In this document: positions 62,700 to 64,000 of the stretch, piece by piece
Layout of the letters: each line of letters opens with the position of its first letter
How positions within the stretch are numbered: position 1 is the first letter of the stretch
NCBI GenBank assembly: GCA_030998015.1
Contig: JARWMV010000008.1
Location: 62,001-126,000 of the forward strand
Direction: 5' to 3'
Source of the DNA: Ceratorhiza oryzae-sativae
Taxonomy: Eukaryota > Basidiomycota > Agaricomycetes > Cantharellales > Ceratobasidiaceae
Length of the DNA: 64,000 bases
Made by a program: the position numbers and the translations under genes
Notes under the pieces: generated by a model
The model's input: the letters and a program-made list of their open reading frames with translations, nothing else
Told to the model about the DNA's origin: nothing
Databases searched by the model: none

Positions 62700-64000
62700 A
62701 TGAAGCAAAGTACCAGACGCCCGAATGTTGCTATTATTGGATCCGGGTAGGACCAAACATTCCGCGTGGGTTTACTCCCCTAATGTTACATACACAACAG
62801 AGTCGGAGGTCTCTTGGCTGCAATTAGTTTACAGACAAAGCTCGGATTCGACAACTACACGGTTCGATATAATAAATTTGAACGTGTCACAGTATCTAAC
62901 CCAATTTTCTCGATCTGCAATCTCAGATATACGAGCTAGCAGAAGACTTGGGTGGAACTTGGCACGCAAGTTCTGTCACGTTTATACGATTGGAACACCT
63001 AATAACGTTGATGAACCGTTAGCAAAATACGTATCCAGGATGTGCCTGCGATGTTCCGGCGCACTGGTACTCGTGAGTGGGTGTAGCACGATTATCATGG
63101 AATACTTACATCCGTGCTACTTAGCCTGTCTTTCGACCCGAATCCCGATTGGACCCATCTATTTGCGCCGTACAAAGAGATTCACAGTTACTGGAAGAAG
63201 CTCGCAAAAAAGCACGATCTTGAACGTCATATCCAGTACCAAACTGAGGTTTTATCGGCCGTTTGGGACGAAGGAGAGCAACATTACAGACTACGGCTTC
63301 GAAACACGGTGACCCAAGAAGTAAGAGAAGATACAGCGAACGCGGTGATTTCAGCTACTGGTGCATTCAATCACCCTAAGTGGCCGAATATACCTGGACG
63401 GGAGTCATTCAATGGAACCTCGATTCATGCCAAGATGTGGGACCATAGCGTCGAGTTTAATGGGAAGCGTGTGGCCCTTATTGGGAATGGTTGTGCCGGG
63501 TACGTGGATCTATCCTGAGTAGTGAATTCCATTTTGAATTCTATGAACTAGGTCGCAGATACTACCGGCGTTGTCAGTGAACAAAACGACGCATATAATC
63601 AACTTTTGTCGATCGAAGTCATGGTATTTGCCAAGAGTATGAGCCCTTACATTTCGTACAGTTGAGCATCGTCGAAGTTAAGCTATCCTTCGAATATAGC
63701 CGCAAAGAGCAGTCCCAGATTGGATAAAATGGATGTTTCGAAATATCCCAATCACTTTGAAGATGTTCCGGCTGGTTCTTGCTGGAATGGTGGGTGGAAG
63801 ACAGTTCCCGATAAACGTTCGCCCTAATGTGTGTTAGTATGATGCCAGCTCCAACAACTGGAAAGTTGGGCCATTCACGAACTATCTAAGGCGCTCGGTT
63901 GAAAAGGTATTCTTGGAACAGGAGCTAGCACAAAAATTACTAGGACTGATAAGTTCTTGTTTTAGTTATCCATTGACTACATCAAATCAACCGCTCCTGA
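62700..64000 (+). CDS. Flavin-containing monooxygenase (Baeyer-Villiger type), 5' part only
   Basis: FAD- and NADPH-dependent monooxygenase oxidising ketones or other small molecules; cytosolic. Exons so far: 62700-62746, 62801-62861, 62927-62965, 63023-63072, 63125-63499, 63552-63636, 63700-63789, 63838-63906 and 63966 onward, all in phase. Motifs: FAD-binding [26 protein letters not shown] (class B region), SFDPNPDWTHLFAPYKEI, ATGAFNHPKWP and the NADPH-binding RVALIGNGCAGSQ. Intron 62966-63022 starts gcaagt (GC-AG), the only solution that keeps [10 protein letters not shown]. The gene runs off the window at DYIKSTAP, with roughly the C-terminal 40 percent missing. Confidence 0.88.

Overview
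This window reads as nuclear DNA of a filamentous basidiomycete. Evidence seen directly: almost every gene is cut by many 40-75 nt GT-AG introns, there are cytosolic actin and ribosomal uL2 genes, a GH5 exo-beta-1,3-glucanase and an AA9 oxidase cluster, and an autonomous Helitron. The gene set and style fit a plant-associated or wood/litter agaricomycete of the Rhizoctonia/Ceratobasidium kind; that placement is inference. Because introns are dense, most genes were rebuilt exon by exon from splice sites, reading phase and family motifs. Exon sums that are exact multiples of three support the models of ICP55, MGMT, the DUF3074 gene, HEM25, two AA9 genes and FLX1.

Layout. 1-10.2 kb is a transposon island poor in CpG: an unrecognised ORF with an in-frame TGA (201-1627), a TGACTCA/TATA promoter-like block (3.85-4.03 kb), a hairpin-bearing tandem array (4.24-4.61 kb) and a minus-strand Helitron Rep/helicase gene (4.78-9.97 kb). 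The Helitron gene has two spliceosomal introns, and every premature stop in it is TGA. 10.2-12.4 kb is non-coding with two inverted-repeat miniature elements. 12.5-23.5 kb is a dense block: ICP55, actin, MGMT, an alanyl-tRNA editing protein, prolyl oligopeptidase (minus) and a DUF3074 START-like gene. 25.4-27.5 kb is a decayed MFS transporter. 27.7-29.0 kb is HEM25. 29.6-34.1 kb is a large Pro/Glu/Ser-rich TPR gene (minus), with a DUF2235 hydrolase gene divergent from it (34.6-36.7 kb). 38.4-40.6 kb is an unknown membrane protein and 42.7-45.3 kb a membrane-anchored GH5. 47.4-52.8 kb holds three tandem AA9 genes, the first one dead. 54.8-57.8 kb is FLX1 plus ribosomal uL2. 57.8-62.7 kb is mostly non-genic with an LTR-like piece. 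62.7 kb to the end is the 5' part of a flavin monooxygenase.

How the genes relate. HEM25 and FLX1 are mitochondrial inner-membrane carriers (glycine for haem synthesis; folate/FAD), and ICP55 processes imported mitochondrial proteins; they are neighbours by chance rather than an operon. GH5 and AA9 act on cell-wall glucans and plant polysaccharides. I found no bacterial-type defence or biosynthetic cassette. The unusual signals are RNA- and mutation-level: 6- and 7-nt microexons, five GC-AG introns with near-identical donors, CpG-type decay of the Helitron, and a run of frame breaks in otherwise good genes, most in the same frame direction, which probably reflects base-level sequence error.
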